A stretch of 64,000 nt of DNA from Flavobacteriaceae bacterium MAR_2010_188 (GCA_900104375.1 LT629302.1:2076001-2140000), one strand, 5' to 3'. Shown: positions 23,090 to 31,933, numbered from the stretch's first letter. Numbers and translations: made by a program. Notes: generated by a model not told the origin, from the sequence alone.

Positions 23090-23487
23090 ATGGCTGGAGA
23101 AACAAATTTATCGGAATTAATAAATGGAATGACGCCTAAACTGATTGATGGAGAGTATGTGTTTTCAACAATAAAAGATATTAATATAATTGACCGAAAA
23201 GATACTCTTTGTGAATTCAAAGAAAATGAAGGAACAACTATGTTATTGAGAGAAAAAAAGCAGACAAACTAAACTTGAACTATGAATATATTGCTTGTTG
23301 GATTACACTTATTATTCACTCATCTCTTGATGCTGTAGGTTTAACAGCCATATTTTCAACGGAATTAGTAAAAAATGATATTATCTTCAATGTAATTGCT
23401 GGTTATTATCACGACCATATTTTCGTTGATAAAAAAGACTCAGAGAAAGCAATTAGAGTTTTAATAGAATTATCTAAAAATCAATAA
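23090..23487 (+). pseudogene. ACT-domain protein broken by a frameshift
   Basis: First part: [49 protein letters not shown]-stop. After one base change in the A-run near 23255 the other frame supplies [40 protein letters not shown] and [20 protein letters not shown]. Together they make the ~130-residue ACT-domain protein in which [10 protein letters not shown] is diagnostic. ACT domains bind amino acids. This copy is probably inactive. Confidence 0.75.
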
Positions 23488-23501
23488 AAAAACCAGTTGC
23501 T

Positions 23502-23611
23502 AACACCGAGTAAAATCATTGCTAGTCCACGCTTACTTACGAAAATCCTCGCGGATTTTCTATTCGGAAATTAGTTACTGAAACACGCAACTAATCATAC
23601 ACAAACACGTT
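23502..23611 (+). repeat. attC-like site 26, class A, shortened
   Basis: AAC-ACCGAGTAAAATCATTGC; GAAAATCC/GGATTTTC hairpin; ACGCAACTAA with its partner TTAGTTAC; right CATACACAAACAC-GTT. The segment between the hairpins is missing about 15 bp. Confidence 0.65.
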
Positions 23612-23846
23612 GGCAACAATGCACTTCGCAATTTTCTGCCAGCTTCTTTTCCCGCGATTTTTTTTTTTGGCTTTTAAGCCAGATAAAACAGAAAAATTGA
23701 ACTCTTAAAAACCATGTTTGACGTCGGACTCGTTTCTCGTCCGCCTAATTCGGTGCTGTTGTAATCTGCGTTGCTCACCTACTCTACTACGTCGGACTGA
23801 CAAGCTGAACGGATTATGTTAGCGGATAATAAAAAACACTGTCGCT
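23612..23846 (+). other. Cassette without a recognisable gene
   Basis: Opens TTGGCAACA and closes TGTCGCTAA (two mismatches). No frame of convincing length. It holds a T-run beside GGCTTTTAAGCC and the arms GTCGGACT..., seen twice (GACGTCGGACTCG and TACGTCGGACTGA). It may be a decayed gene or a non-coding cassette. Confidence 0.45.
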
Positions 23847-23970
23847 AACATCAGCTATAATTCATTATGGCGGAATTTCCTATCGGAAATTCCCTGCATT
23901 TTTGCTATCTTTCGGTCAACGTCGGAATTACACTGCGTGTCATTCCGTAACAAACCATAGCTTAACCGTT
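23847..23970 (+). repeat. attC-like site 27, class D variant
   Basis: AAC-ATCAGCTATAATTCATTATGG; GGAATTTCC/GGAAATTCC hairpin; right AACCATAGCTTAACC-GTT. AGCTAT pairs with ATAGCT. 124 bp. Confidence 0.65.
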
Positions 23971-23998
23971 GTGCTTCATTACCAGTTACCGCCAACCA

Positions 23999-24721
23999 AT
24001 GATAAAATTCTTTAGAAAAATCCGCCAAAAAATGCTGGCCCAAAACAATTTCAGCAAATATCTAATTTATGCAATTGGCGAAATTATTTTGGTTGTAATC
24101 GGAATCTTGATAGCGTTAGCAATAAATAATTGGAACACAGAAAGCAATAATCAGGTAAAGGAAAAAGAGGCCCTATCCGAGATTTTTCAAGCTCTTAAAT
24201 CCGATAATCAGCAACTCATTGAAATTAATAATCAAGAAAGAGAAGTGATAAGAATGATTGATTCCTTGAATTTGGAATTTCAAAATAGGGGAAGCTTTGC
24301 AAATGATAGCTTACAAGTTTATTTGGGAAAGGCATTAGTCGGGCAGAGACCTACTTTTGTTACTACACCGTATGACGTTTTAATTTCTAGCGGTATCGGT
24401 TTAATACGAGATAAGGATATCCGCTATGACATTGCCAAATATTATGGCAGAAGTTTACCTGAATTAGAAAATGATGGAAATGACTTATTTCAACAATGGT
24501 ATGATGCCATTTTACCAATAATCCAAAAAGAAGCTGATTATTGGGTTTTAGGTAAAATTCTTGTTCCTTATTCAATAGATTCAGTATTTAAAAACAATGA
24601 ATTATTCCAATTACTCAAAGTGAATAAAGATAATCATTATCAAATGGAATTAAATTCCCAAAAAATGATTCTTGAGAATCAAGAATTAATAAAAAAAATT
24701 GAATCGGAAATTCAAAAATAA
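23999..24721 (+). CDS. DUF6090 family membrane protein (paralogue 4)
   Basis: 240 residues from the ATG (MIKFFRKIRQKMLAQNNFSK); a longer frame starting in the site is an artefact. Membrane helix ending LAINNWNTE, then LSEIFQALKSDNQQLIEINN, PYDVLISSGIGLIRDKDIRY (conserved middle) and a C-terminal EIQK. Shared upstream bases and arms TTGTGCTT/AAGCACAA. Confidence 0.85.
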   Translation: MIKFFRKIRQKMLAQNNFSKYLIYAIGEIILVVIGILIALAINNWNTESNNQVKEKEALSEIFQALKSDNQQLIEINNQEREVIRMIDSLNLEFQNRGSFANDSLQVYLGKALVGQRPTFVTTPYDVLISSGIGLIRDKDIRYDIAKYYGRSLPELENDGNDLFQQWYDAILPIIQKEADYWVLGKILVPYSIDSVFKNNELFQLLKVNKDNHYQMELNSQKMILENQELIKKIESEIQK

Positions 24722-24730
24722 AGAAAGCAC

Positions 24731-24908
24731 AACACAGTGTATAATTAACCAGCCCGACAGAGTCATTCTGGCGGGTTGCTATGGCTAGTGCTTATCCTGA
24801 AAATTCCTCCACGACGCTCAAGGTCTTGGCAGGTCGGAATTTTCTCTGGGAATTTTTTGTTTACTAAATTAGTTGCTGAACCACGCAACTATCTTTACAC
24901 CGAACGTT
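24731..24908 (+). repeat. attC-like site 28, class A with two insertions
   Basis: AAC-ACAGTGTATAATTAA, then an insertion CCAGCCCGACAGAGTCATTC TGGCGGGTTGCT, whose CAGCCCG/CGGGTTG ends pair. The hairpin loop also carries CCACGACGCTCAAGGTCTTGG-CAGGT. Right CTTTACACCGAAC-GTT. 178 bp. Confidence 0.7.
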
Positions 24909-24956
24909 AGCATCAATTTGCATATATTGATACCATTTGGAAATAAAATATTTATT

Positions 24957-25394
24957 ATGAAACTTGAATCCAACGCAGCTATACAAATTCAAAAACCGAT
25001 TGAAGAAGTTTTTGAAGGAATTGTAAATCCGGAGAAAATGACCAAGTATTTTATTTCTGAAAGTAGTGGACGTCTTGAAACAGGGAAAGAAGTGATTTGG
25101 AAATTTCCAGAATTTGAAGCTACATTTCCCATTGAGGAAGTTAAAATTGTAAACAATCGTTCCATTTCCTTTGTTTGGGATCCAGAAACAGTTGTAATAA
25201 TAACATTAGAAAAATTACAAGACAATAGTACCATAGTAAGGGTAAATGAAAATGGAAAGGAACTTAATGATGATAACCTGAAATGGGCTTTAGAAAATTC
25301 AGGAGGATGGGCAAATTTTCTTGCCTGTATGAAAGCTTACTTGGAGTATGGAATACAACTTCGAAAAGGAGCGTTTGACTTTATGAGAAAGTAA
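24957..25394 (+). CDS. SRPBCC/AHSA1-domain protein
   Basis: 145 residues from the ATG. AIQIQKPIEEVFEGIVNPEK, MTKYFISESSGRLETGKEVI, FPIEEVKIVNNRSISFVWDP and WANFLACMKAYLEYGIQLRK give the START-like helix-grip fold of Hsp90-activator-homologue proteins. It presumably binds a hydrophobic ligand. First gene of a three-gene cassette with DUF2200 and DUF1801, stress-related small proteins that are often found together in Bacteroidetes. Confidence 0.85.
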   Translation: MKLESNAAIQIQKPIEEVFEGIVNPEKMTKYFISESSGRLETGKEVIWKFPEFEATFPIEEVKIVNNRSISFVWDPETVVIITLEKLQDNSTIVRVNENGKELNDDNLKWALENSGGWANFLACMKAYLEYGIQLRKGAFDFMRK

Positions 25395-25416
25395 TAAACA
25401 TCAAAATATTATCAAA

Positions 25417-25785
25417 ATGAAAGTGACAGCTGAAAAAAACGAACAAGTTGCAAAAATGACCTTCGCATCTGTATATCCTCATTATATAAATAGGCTAGAG
25501 AAGAATGGTAGGACAAAAGAAGAATTTCACGAGGTTATAAAATGGCTAACTGGATTTGACGCAGCTAAAATACAAGAACTGATTGATGAAAAAGCAACTT
25601 TTGAAACCTTCTTTCAAAAAGCAGAATTGAATCCCAATAGCCACCTCATTAAAGGTGTAATTTGTGGTTATCGTATTGAGGAAATACCAGATGAGTTTGA
25701 ATTATATAGAAAATGTAGATATTTAGATAAGTTGTATGATGAATTAGCTAAAGGTCGTAAAATGGAAAAGATTTTAAGGCAATAA
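25417..25785 (+). CDS. DUF2200 family protein
   Basis: 122 residues. Recognised by VAKMTFASVYPHYINRLEKN, REEFHEVIKWLTGF-like segment TKEEFHEVIKWLTGFDAAKI, and the NPNSHLIKGVICGYRIEEIP motif followed by LYRKCRYLDKLYDELAKGR. Full length for the family. Function unknown. Follows SRPBCC by 22 bases and precedes DUF1801 by 14, so the three form one transcript. Confidence 0.85.
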   Translation: MKVTAEKNEQVAKMTFASVYPHYINRLEKNGRTKEEFHEVIKWLTGFDAAKIQELIDEKATFETFFQKAELNPNSHLIKGVICGYRIEEIPDEFELYRKCRYLDKLYDELAKGRKMEKILRQ

Positions 25786-25799
25786 TCAAAATCGGAATT

Positions 25800-26225
25800 A
25801 TGGCAAAAACAACTTCCACAGGAGAAAACGTAACAGATTTCATAAACTCATACGTTGATAATGAGCAGAAAAAAGCTGACAGTTTTCGTTTGATTGAATT
25901 GATGCAGGAATGGTCTAGTGCTGAACCTAAAATGTGGGGACCGACAATTATCGGATTCGACAACTACCATTACAAATATGCCAGCGGTCACGAAGGCGAT
26001 GCGCCAGTTCTTGGATTTTCACCCAGAAAAGCTGCGTTCTCGCTTTACGTTTATTCTGACACGGAAAGAAGTAATTTATTATTAGCTGAACTCGGTAAGT
26101 TCAAAATGGGAAAGGCTTGTATTTATGTAAAAAAACTTTCTGACATCAATATTTCGACTTTAAAAGAACTCTGCCTAGAATCAATTAAATACATTAACGA
26201 GCATCACGAATCTCTTGCAGAGTAA
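25800..26225 (+). CDS. DUF1801 family protein
   Basis: 141 residues. ENVTDFINSYVDNEQKKADS, LMQEWSSAEPKMWGPTIIGF, YHYKYASGHEGDAPVLGFSP, RKAAFSLYVYSDTERSNLLL and GKACIYVKKLSDINISTLKE match DUF1801 (YdhG-like fold). Likely cytoplasmic; no enzyme activity is known to me. Last gene of the cassette; the closing arm GGTGCTAA pairs with TTAGCATC with one mismatch. Confidence 0.85.
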   Translation: MAKTTSTGENVTDFINSYVDNEQKKADSFRLIELMQEWSSAEPKMWGPTIIGFDNYHYKYASGHEGDAPVLGFSPRKAAFSLYVYSDTERSNLLLAELGKFKMGKACIYVKKLSDINISTLKELCLESIKYINEHHESLAE

Positions 26226-26276
26226 AACAAACGAATTAACGAAAGAAAGAAAGAAAAACTGGTGCTAACCCCGAAG

Positions 26277-26663
26277 CTGACTTGTGTAGCTACGTGCTGC
26301 GCACTCCCACCCCAAGAGTGAAATGTGCTATATCGACCTGCTAAACCAAATTGCTCTTGGCATTTCCGCCGGCTCCAGCTCCAGCTGACGGGCTCAAGCC
26401 CTTAACGTGCCATAACAGGTGCTAAATGCAATTTAGCTCATCACACCTCTATTTTATTATAGGAATTCGTGAATGCTTCGCATTTGGACCTGCTCCTTGA
26501 TCTTCCAAGCCAATGAATCTAACAACCAACGGTAGCTGCGCTACCTGGTCGGTGAACAATAATCTGAAACCACAGATTGTGGGCTGGTACCGTTCTCAAA
26601 TCATTGTTGCTTAAATTCATTATCTCTTCGTTCGCAAAGCAGAACTGCGTTTAGCAGGTCGTT
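26277..26663 (+). repeat. Deleted site fused to class B site 29
   Basis: After the R' box GGTGCTAAC only CCC remains of the expected site. The sequence then joins GAAGCTGACTTGTGTAGCTA, the right half of a mini-cassette, and a class B site from TATCGACCTGCTAAA to TTTAGCAGGTC-GTT. A deletion removed one site and half of the mini-cassette. Confidence 0.65.
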
Positions 26664-26684
26664 GGCAAACAAATTATAGACCTT

Positions 26685-27116
26685 ATGAAATATATATTAA
26701 TCACCTTAACTTTTTTGTTTGTTTCATGTGACTCGAAAAATTCGATTACCGAAAAAGAGCAAAAAGAATTTATTAAAATCTCCCAGTCTTGGCACAATAA
26801 ATATGTGCAAGGAAGTGTAAATCTGGAAGAAATTTTATCTGGAATGGATGAAAATATCATAATGTGGGAAAATGATAAAGTTTGGACTTATAAAGAAGTG
26901 GAAAAATTTGGCCCACATTTACCATTAAAAAATATAATTGACACATACAATGACCAAAAACTTTTAAGCAAGGATTTAGGTTATGACTATGTTAGTCAAA
27001 AGTATATATCAATCAGGACAGAGGATACAATGCGTGAAACCTCTTCACGTTTATGGAAATTTAAAAATGGAAATTGGAAGATTGTCCGAATGAATAATTT
27101 GATAAAAAAAAATTAA
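26685..27116 (+). CDS. SnoaL/DUF4440-like lipoprotein 2
   Basis: 143 residues. Lipoprotein signal MKYILITLTFLFVSC. EFIKISQSWHNKYVQGSVNL, ENIIMWENDKVWTYKEVEKF and TSSRLWKFKNGNWKIVRMNN follow the NTF2-like/DUF4440 plan, with a C-terminal W-K-NG-W strand as in the lipoprotein at 17481. The two are distant relatives; both are preceded by class B sites and share the arms TTGGCAAA/TTTGCCAA, so they may be two forms of one cassette. Confidence 0.7.
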   Translation: MKYILITLTFLFVSCDSKNSITEKEQKEFIKISQSWHNKYVQGSVNLEEILSGMDENIIMWENDKVWTYKEVEKFGPHLPLKNIIDTYNDQKLLSKDLGYDYVSQKYISIRTEDTMRETSSRLWKFKNGNWKIVRMNNLIKKN

Positions 27117-27133
27117 AATAAAAAATGTTTGCC

Positions 27134-27278
27134 AACACCGTGTATAATTAATTGCTAGTGCTTATCCTGAAAATTCTTTCGGAATTTTCTCTGGCAAGTA
27201 TTTGTTTACTAAATTAGTTGCTACACAGGTAACACACGAGCAAAGCGAACTGGCGAAGTAAACCATATACCAAAAGTT
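27134..27278 (+). repeat. attC-like site 30, class A with an internal insertion
   Basis: AAC-ACCGTGTATAATTAATTGC; GAAAATTCTTTCGGAATTTTC hairpin (arms GAAAATTC/GAATTTTC); insertion ACACACGAGCAAAGCGAAC TGGCGAAG before CCATATACCAAAA-GTT. 145 bp. Confidence 0.7.
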
Positions 27279-27299
27279 GGTGATTATTAAATATAAGGT

Positions 27300-29465
27300 A
27301 TGAGATCAAAGAAAAATAAAGGAATTGATCGAAGAGAATTTTTAGAAATTACTAGCAAGACTGCTGTCGGTATCAGTCTGGCTTCTTTACCATTTTTGAC
27401 CTCCTCTTGCAGCGAAAACATAACCACCAACACCACACATGGTGCATGCTATCACGATTGTCCTGACAGGTGCAGTTGGAAAGTAACTACTGCTAATAAT
27501 AAGGTAGTTGGTTTTGAAGCGGGTACAGACCCATACACGTCAGGTAAATTGTGTACTAAAATGGTAGATTTCCCAAACGATGTAACCTATCACCCTAATC
27601 GAATACTTACTCCCTTGAAGAGGACAGGCCCTAAAGGAAAAGGGGAATTTGAAAGTATCAGCTGGGAGCAAGCAATAAGTGAGGTGGCGTCCAAACTCCG
27701 GTCTATTATTGAAGAAAAAGGTGGTGAGGCAATTCTCCCGTATAGTTTTGGTGGCAATCAAGGCATGGTTCAGGGTGATTTTCCAAAGCGATTCTTTGCA
27801 CATATTGGAGCGAGCCAACTGGAAAGAACAATTTGTGGCGATACAGCAGTAGCTGGAGTTTTGGCAACAAACGGGCAAACTACGGGTGTACTGCCTGAAG
27901 ATTGCGTGCACAGCAGATTCATAATTTTATGGGGAACTAACCCAGTACTTTCCAATCAACACCTCTGGCCATTTATTCAAAAGGCTAAAGACAATGGGGC
28001 TACCATTGTTGTGGTCGATCCTTTCAAATCTCTTACTTCTGAAAAAGCCGACTGGCACATTCAACCCTATCCAGGTACTGATGCTGCTCTTGCATTAGGG
28101 CTGATGCATGTCATACTAAAAGAAAATCTGCATGATCAGGAATACATTGAACTATACACTATTGGGATCGAAGAATTAAAAGAACATGTGCAAAAATATG
28201 ATCCAGCTTCAGTTGCTAGAATTACAGGCCTGGAAGAAGAAACGATCATTTCATTAGCCAAAACATATGCGCAAAGCTCACCTTCCCTGCTTCGAGTTCT
28301 TATTGGCATGGAGCATCAGGTAAATGGAGCAAGTGCCTTTAGGGCCGTGGCGATGTTGCCGGCTTTAACAGGTGCCTGGCGGCATTTTGGTGGTGGATTG
28401 ATGCATATGACCTATGAGTTGTTCGGAGCATCACTGAATTGGGAAAGCATAAACTTACCGAAAGAGTTGGCAAGTAAAGAAACCCGATCTATCAATATGG
28501 TAGAGTTGGGAAAAGCTTTGAATAGTACAGATCTAAATCCCCGACTAGATGCATTACTTGTATTTAATTCCAACCCTGCAGTTACCACCCCCAATCAAAA
28601 TCTAGTTCTAAAAGGATTGGAAAGAGAGGACTTATTGACCATTGTATCAGAGCACTTCATTACTGATACAGCACGATACGCTGACTATATTTTTCCTGCA
28701 ACAAGCGTTCTAGAAAATTGGGATATTCTTGATTCATGGGGCTCCACATATATAAACATCAACGAGCCAGCCATTGAACCATTAGGTGATTCAAAAACCA
28801 ACTCAGAACTTTTCAGATTACTTGCTCGGGAAATGGGATTCGCAGAATCGTACTTATACGAATCAGACATTGATATTGTAAAGAACACATTGCAAAGTGA
28901 TCACGAATATTTGAAGGGAATCACTTTTGAATCGCTGAGAAAAACAGGAGGACAAAGATTAAACCTGCCTGATCAATGGATGCCTCATGCTAAAGGTAAT
29001 TTCAAGACCAAAACAGGAAAATGTCATTTCTATGATGAGCATATTGAACCAAGTCTTCCAACTTATATTTCCAAGGAGTATAATAAAACAGACAAAGAGA
29101 AATATCCATTGCATTTATTAACAATTAAAACGCCTAAATATCTACTGAATAGTAGTCATGCAAATATTGACCATATTTTAAAAAAAGAAGGGAAGCCATA
29201 TTTGGAGGTGAACCCTCATGATGCATCCTACAGAAACATAGCGGATGGTGATGAATTGAAAGTATTTAATCAGCGAGGTAGAGTTTTTATAACTGCACGA
29301 ATTAGTAACAAAGTACAACGGGGAATAGTGTGCATGCCTCAAGGATATTGGCCTTCTATGTTAAAAGGTGGATCTTCAGCTAATGCACTCACTGATGATC
29401 TCTTAACAGACATGGGTCGTGGTGCTGCAATACAAGAAGCGAAAGTTGAAATAGTAAAGGTCTAG
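27300..29465 (+). CDS. Molybdopterin-dependent oxidoreductase, exported
   Basis: 721 residues. Twin-arginine signal (GIDRREFLEITSKTAVGISL) with a Cys (TSSC) behind it. Then a 4Fe-4S motif CYHDCPDRC...GKLC, molybdopterin domains with SWEQAISEV, YSFGGNQGMVQGDFPKRF, TICGDTAVAG, FIILWGTNPVLSNQHLWPFI, VVVDPFKSLTSEKADWHIQP, GTDAALALGLMHVIL, and a C-terminal molydop-binding domain with VNPHDASYRNIADGDELKVF and VCMPQGYWPSML. It belongs to the DMSO-reductase superfamily; no Cys, Ser or SeCys Mo ligand was fixed by eye, and the substrate is unknown. It stands alone, without electron-transfer partners, as the largest single-gene cassette (arms TTGGTGAT/ATTACCAA, one mismatch). Confidence 0.85.
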   Translation: MRSKKNKGIDRREFLEITSKTAVGISLASLPFLTSSCSENITTNTTHGACYHDCPDRCSWKVTTANNKVVGFEAGTDPYTSGKLCTKMVDFPNDVTYHPNRILTPLKRTGPKGKGEFESISWEQAISEVASKLRSIIEEKGGEAILPYSFGGNQGMVQGDFPKRFFAHIGASQLERTICGDTAVAGVLATNGQTTGVLPEDCVHSRFIILWGTNPVLSNQHLWPFIQKAKDNGATIVVVDPFKSLTSEKADWHIQPYPGTDAALALGLMHVILKENLHDQEYIELYTIGIEELKEHVQKYDPASVARITGLEEETIISLAKTYAQSSPSLLRVLIGMEHQVNGASAFRAVAMLPALTGAWRHFGGGLMHMTYELFGASLNWESINLPKELASKETRSINMVELGKALNSTDLNPRLDALLVFNSNPAVTTPNQNLVLKGLEREDLLTIVSEHFITDTARYADYIFPATSVLENWDILDSWGSTYININEPAIEPLGDSKTNSELFRLLAREMGFAESYLYESDIDIVKNTLQSDHEYLKGITFESLRKTGGQRLNLPDQWMPHAKGNFKTKTGKCHFYDEHIEPSLPTYISKEYNKTDKEKYPLHLLTIKTPKYLLNSSHANIDHILKKEGKPYLEVNPHDASYRNIADGDELKVFNQRGRVFITARISNKVQRGIVCMPQGYWPSMLKGGSSANALTDDLLTDMGRGAAIQEAKVEIVKV

Positions 29466-29477
29466 AAGACGATTACC

Positions 29478-29599
29478 AACTATGTATAAAAATAATTGCC
29501 GATTAAGTAGTAAATTCAAAGGTTGTAGCCCGCTTCAACTTTTATGTAACTTGATCATTTTGAAGACCGTAATCGGCTACTATTCTTATACCAACCGTT
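29478..29599 (+). repeat. attC-like site 31, class E
   Basis: AAC-TATGTATAAAAATAATTGCC; right TTCTTATACCAACC-GTT. GTATAA/TTATAC. 122 bp. Confidence 0.7.
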
Positions 29600-29853
29600 A
29601 TAGCACATGCTAACTGCAATTTAGTTCATCACACCTCTATTTTATTAAATAGGAATTCGTGGCTGCTTCTCATGTAGTCCTGCTCCTTGATCTCCCCAGC
29701 CACTGAATTTAACAACCAACGGTAGCTGCACTACCTGGTCGGTGATCAATGATCTGAGACCATAGATTGTGGGAAGGTCCCATTCTCAAATCATTCTTGC
29801 TTAAATTCATTATCTTTTCGTTCGCAAAGCAGAACTGCGTTTAGCATGTCGTT
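29597..29853 (+). repeat. Class B site 32 with truncated mini-cassette
   Basis: TTATAGCACATG leads directly into CTAACTGCAATTTAG, so the mini-cassette and the left third of the class B site are deleted. CATGCTAA pairs with TTAGCATG at the right end before GTC-GTT. GGTAGC and AATTTAA hairpins remain. Confidence 0.6.
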
Positions 29854-30146
29854 GGCAACAACCCAAGTGCAATTATATTCAAATTATAATACAACACCAA
29901 TTCATCAAATGAAGTATAAACTTCTAGCTATAAAACGTGTCCAAGAGGGCATTTTTCAAAGTGTTGTTGTATGTCTTGGAAATATAGATTAGGTTATGGT
30001 GACGATTGTAAAGTCAATTTTCTCGATTGATAAAAAATATATTTGATGGAAAGCTTTGATTGGCAGTAAATTATAACTTAAGGAATGCCTTTTTTATTAT
30101 CTTTATTTAATTGAAACTTATTACTAACTATTCAAACAGGGAATTT

Positions 30147-30770
30147 ATGGCAATTAATATTATTGGAGCTGGTGTTGGGCGCACTGGTACTTACACGCTA
30201 AGATTAGCGCTTAATCAACTTGGACATGGACCATGTCACCATATGGAGGAAGTTGTGAAAAATATGGATGTTCAGGTATCTCTATGGTCCGAGACTTTAA
30301 AAGGAAACACGAATTGGAGCGCCATTTACCATGGCTATAATAGCGCTGTGGATTGGCCAACAGCAGGTTTTTATCGTGAACTGATCAAGGAATACCCAAT
30401 GGCAAAATTTATATTGACAGAGCGAAGTCCTGAAAGTTGGGCTGATAGTTTTGGGTCAACCATTTATAAATTAGTTGAGGGCAGAGATGAAGCGCCTGAC
30501 AAAATGCATAATTGGCTGAATATGGTTAATCAAGTCCTCACCAAGACTGGATTTCCAGATGGATTGGGTCGGGATGAATTAATCAAAGGGTTTATCGCTC
30601 ACAATAAGGCAGTAAGGGAAACAATTCCTGAGGCGCAGTTGCTTATCTTTCAAGTTAAGGATGGATGGGAACCACTTTGTAAATTCCTTGATTTGCCAGT
30701 ACCTAATCAGCCATTTCCGCGCACAAATAATCGCGAGGAGTTTTGGGAATTGGTAAATGCTGCAAGCTAA
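30147..30770 (+). CDS. Sulfotransferase-family protein
   Basis: 207 residues from the ATG (MAINIIGAGVGRTGTYTLRL); a TTG in-frame start 36 bases upstream is less likely. The P-loop-like GAGVGRTGTYTLRLALNQLG replaces the 5'-PSB loop of sulfotransferases; then CHHMEEV, DWPTAGFYRELIKEYPMAKF, ILTERSPESWADSF (3'-PB motif) and FPRTNNREEFWELV. This is the Sulfotransfer_4 family common in marine bacteria; substrate unknown. The 290 bases between the site and this gene hold no recognisable gene. Arms TTGGCAAC/GTTGCCAA match. Confidence 0.8.
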   Translation: MAINIIGAGVGRTGTYTLRLALNQLGHGPCHHMEEVVKNMDVQVSLWSETLKGNTNWSAIYHGYNSAVDWPTAGFYRELIKEYPMAKFILTERSPESWADSFGSTIYKLVEGRDEAPDKMHNWLNMVNQVLTKTGFPDGLGRDELIKGFIAHNKAVRETIPEAQLLIFQVKDGWEPLCKFLDLPVPNQPFPRTNNREEFWELVNAAS

Positions 30771-30913
30771 CAAGGGTTTCTATTGTTTGCATTACTCACC
30801 ATATATATTGCATATAGTGATGCATTTAGCTCTAGTAAATACCAACATAAGAAGCAATAATTGATTTTGTCTTTGGGACACTTTTGCTTTGTATTAAAGT
30901 ATAGCCAGTTGCC

Positions 30914-31089
30914 AACACCGTGTAGAATTAATTGCTCGGTCACTGCCGACTTACGAACATTCCTATACGACGCTAAAGGTCGTGGCAGGTCGGAATATTC
31001 TATCTGTGATTTATTTGCTAAATTAGGTTATTAACCACGCAACACACGAGCGAAGCGAACTGGCGAAGCAAACCATACACAATCACGTT
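30914..31089 (+). repeat. attC-like site 33, class A with two insertions
   Basis: AAC-ACCGTGTAGAATTAATTGC; the hairpin GAACATTCC/GGAATATTC carries TACGACGCTAAAGGTCGTGG in its loop; ACACACGAGCGAAGCGAACT GGCGAAGC follows CACGCA; right CATACACAATCAC-GTT. 176 bp. Confidence 0.7.
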
Positions 31090-31134
31090 GTGCGTCAGCT
31101 CGAATATCTAATAGTTTAACAATAATAACTTAAA

Positions 31135-31933
31135 ATGGCAAACACAAAAGAAAACGTAGTTTGGATAACAGGAGCTTCGTCTGGTATTGGCAAAGCAATG
31201 GCCTTTGAGTGGGTAAGATTAGGTTATAAAGTTGTACTATCTGCTAGACGCAAAGAATTATTAGAAGAGATTGCTCTTGAAATTAAGAATTCGGGGGGGG
31301 GAAGCATTGGTTGTTCCGGTTGATATTATGGAAGAAAAATCGATAGAAAATGCTGTTAAAAACATAATTGAACATTGGGGACGTTTAGATGTTGCTGTGG
31401 CCAATGCCGGATTTGGTGTTTTTGGTAGTATAGATAAGTTGACTGCAAAAGATTGGGAGAGACAATTACAAGGTAATGTCACCGGATTAGCCTTGACGGT
31501 AAAATACGCCCTGCCACATTTGAAGCAAAACCAAGGTCGCATTGGTTTAGTGGGTAGTGTTGGAGCTTATCTTCCCAATCCTAATGTCGGAGCTTATGGC
31601 GCCTCAAAAGCTGCGGTATATTCTATTGGTCAAACCTTGCAGGTTGAATTAATGGGTACTGGTGTGAGTTGTACTACAGTTCATCCTGGATTTGTGGTGT
31701 CAGAGATAGCAAGGATTGATAATGAAGGCTCGTGGCATTCTGAACGACCAGACCCACGACCAGCAAATTTAATGTGGCCTACAGATAAAGCTGCGAAAGT
31801 TATGGCAAACGCAATACTTAAACGAAAACGAAATTATATTTTCACAACTCACGGGAGAGTTTTTGTTTGGTTGCAACGTTGGTTTCCTGGCATAATGAGA
31901 ACTATTGCTTCAAATGGCCCAAAACCAGAATAA
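31135..31933 (+). pseudogene. Short-chain dehydrogenase broken at a G-run
   Basis: NAD(P)-binding WITGASSGIGKAMAFEW, then VVLSARRKELLEEIALEIKN and a run of nine G near 31297 where the frame shifts by one. The other frame continues VVPVDIMEEKSIENAVKNII, VANAGFGVFGSIDKL, VGSVGAYLPNPNVGAYGASK (catalytic Ser, Tyr and Lys) and TVHPGFVVSEIA. All catalytic residues are intact, so one G removed would give a normal ~265-residue SDR. A G-run of this length is prone to slippage in vivo and to sequencing error. Confidence 0.8.

Noticed and set aside
23855-24043. Short - strand reading frame over site 27
   Set aside because: It lies within the palindromic site and the start of DUF6090, with no ribosome site or similarity.
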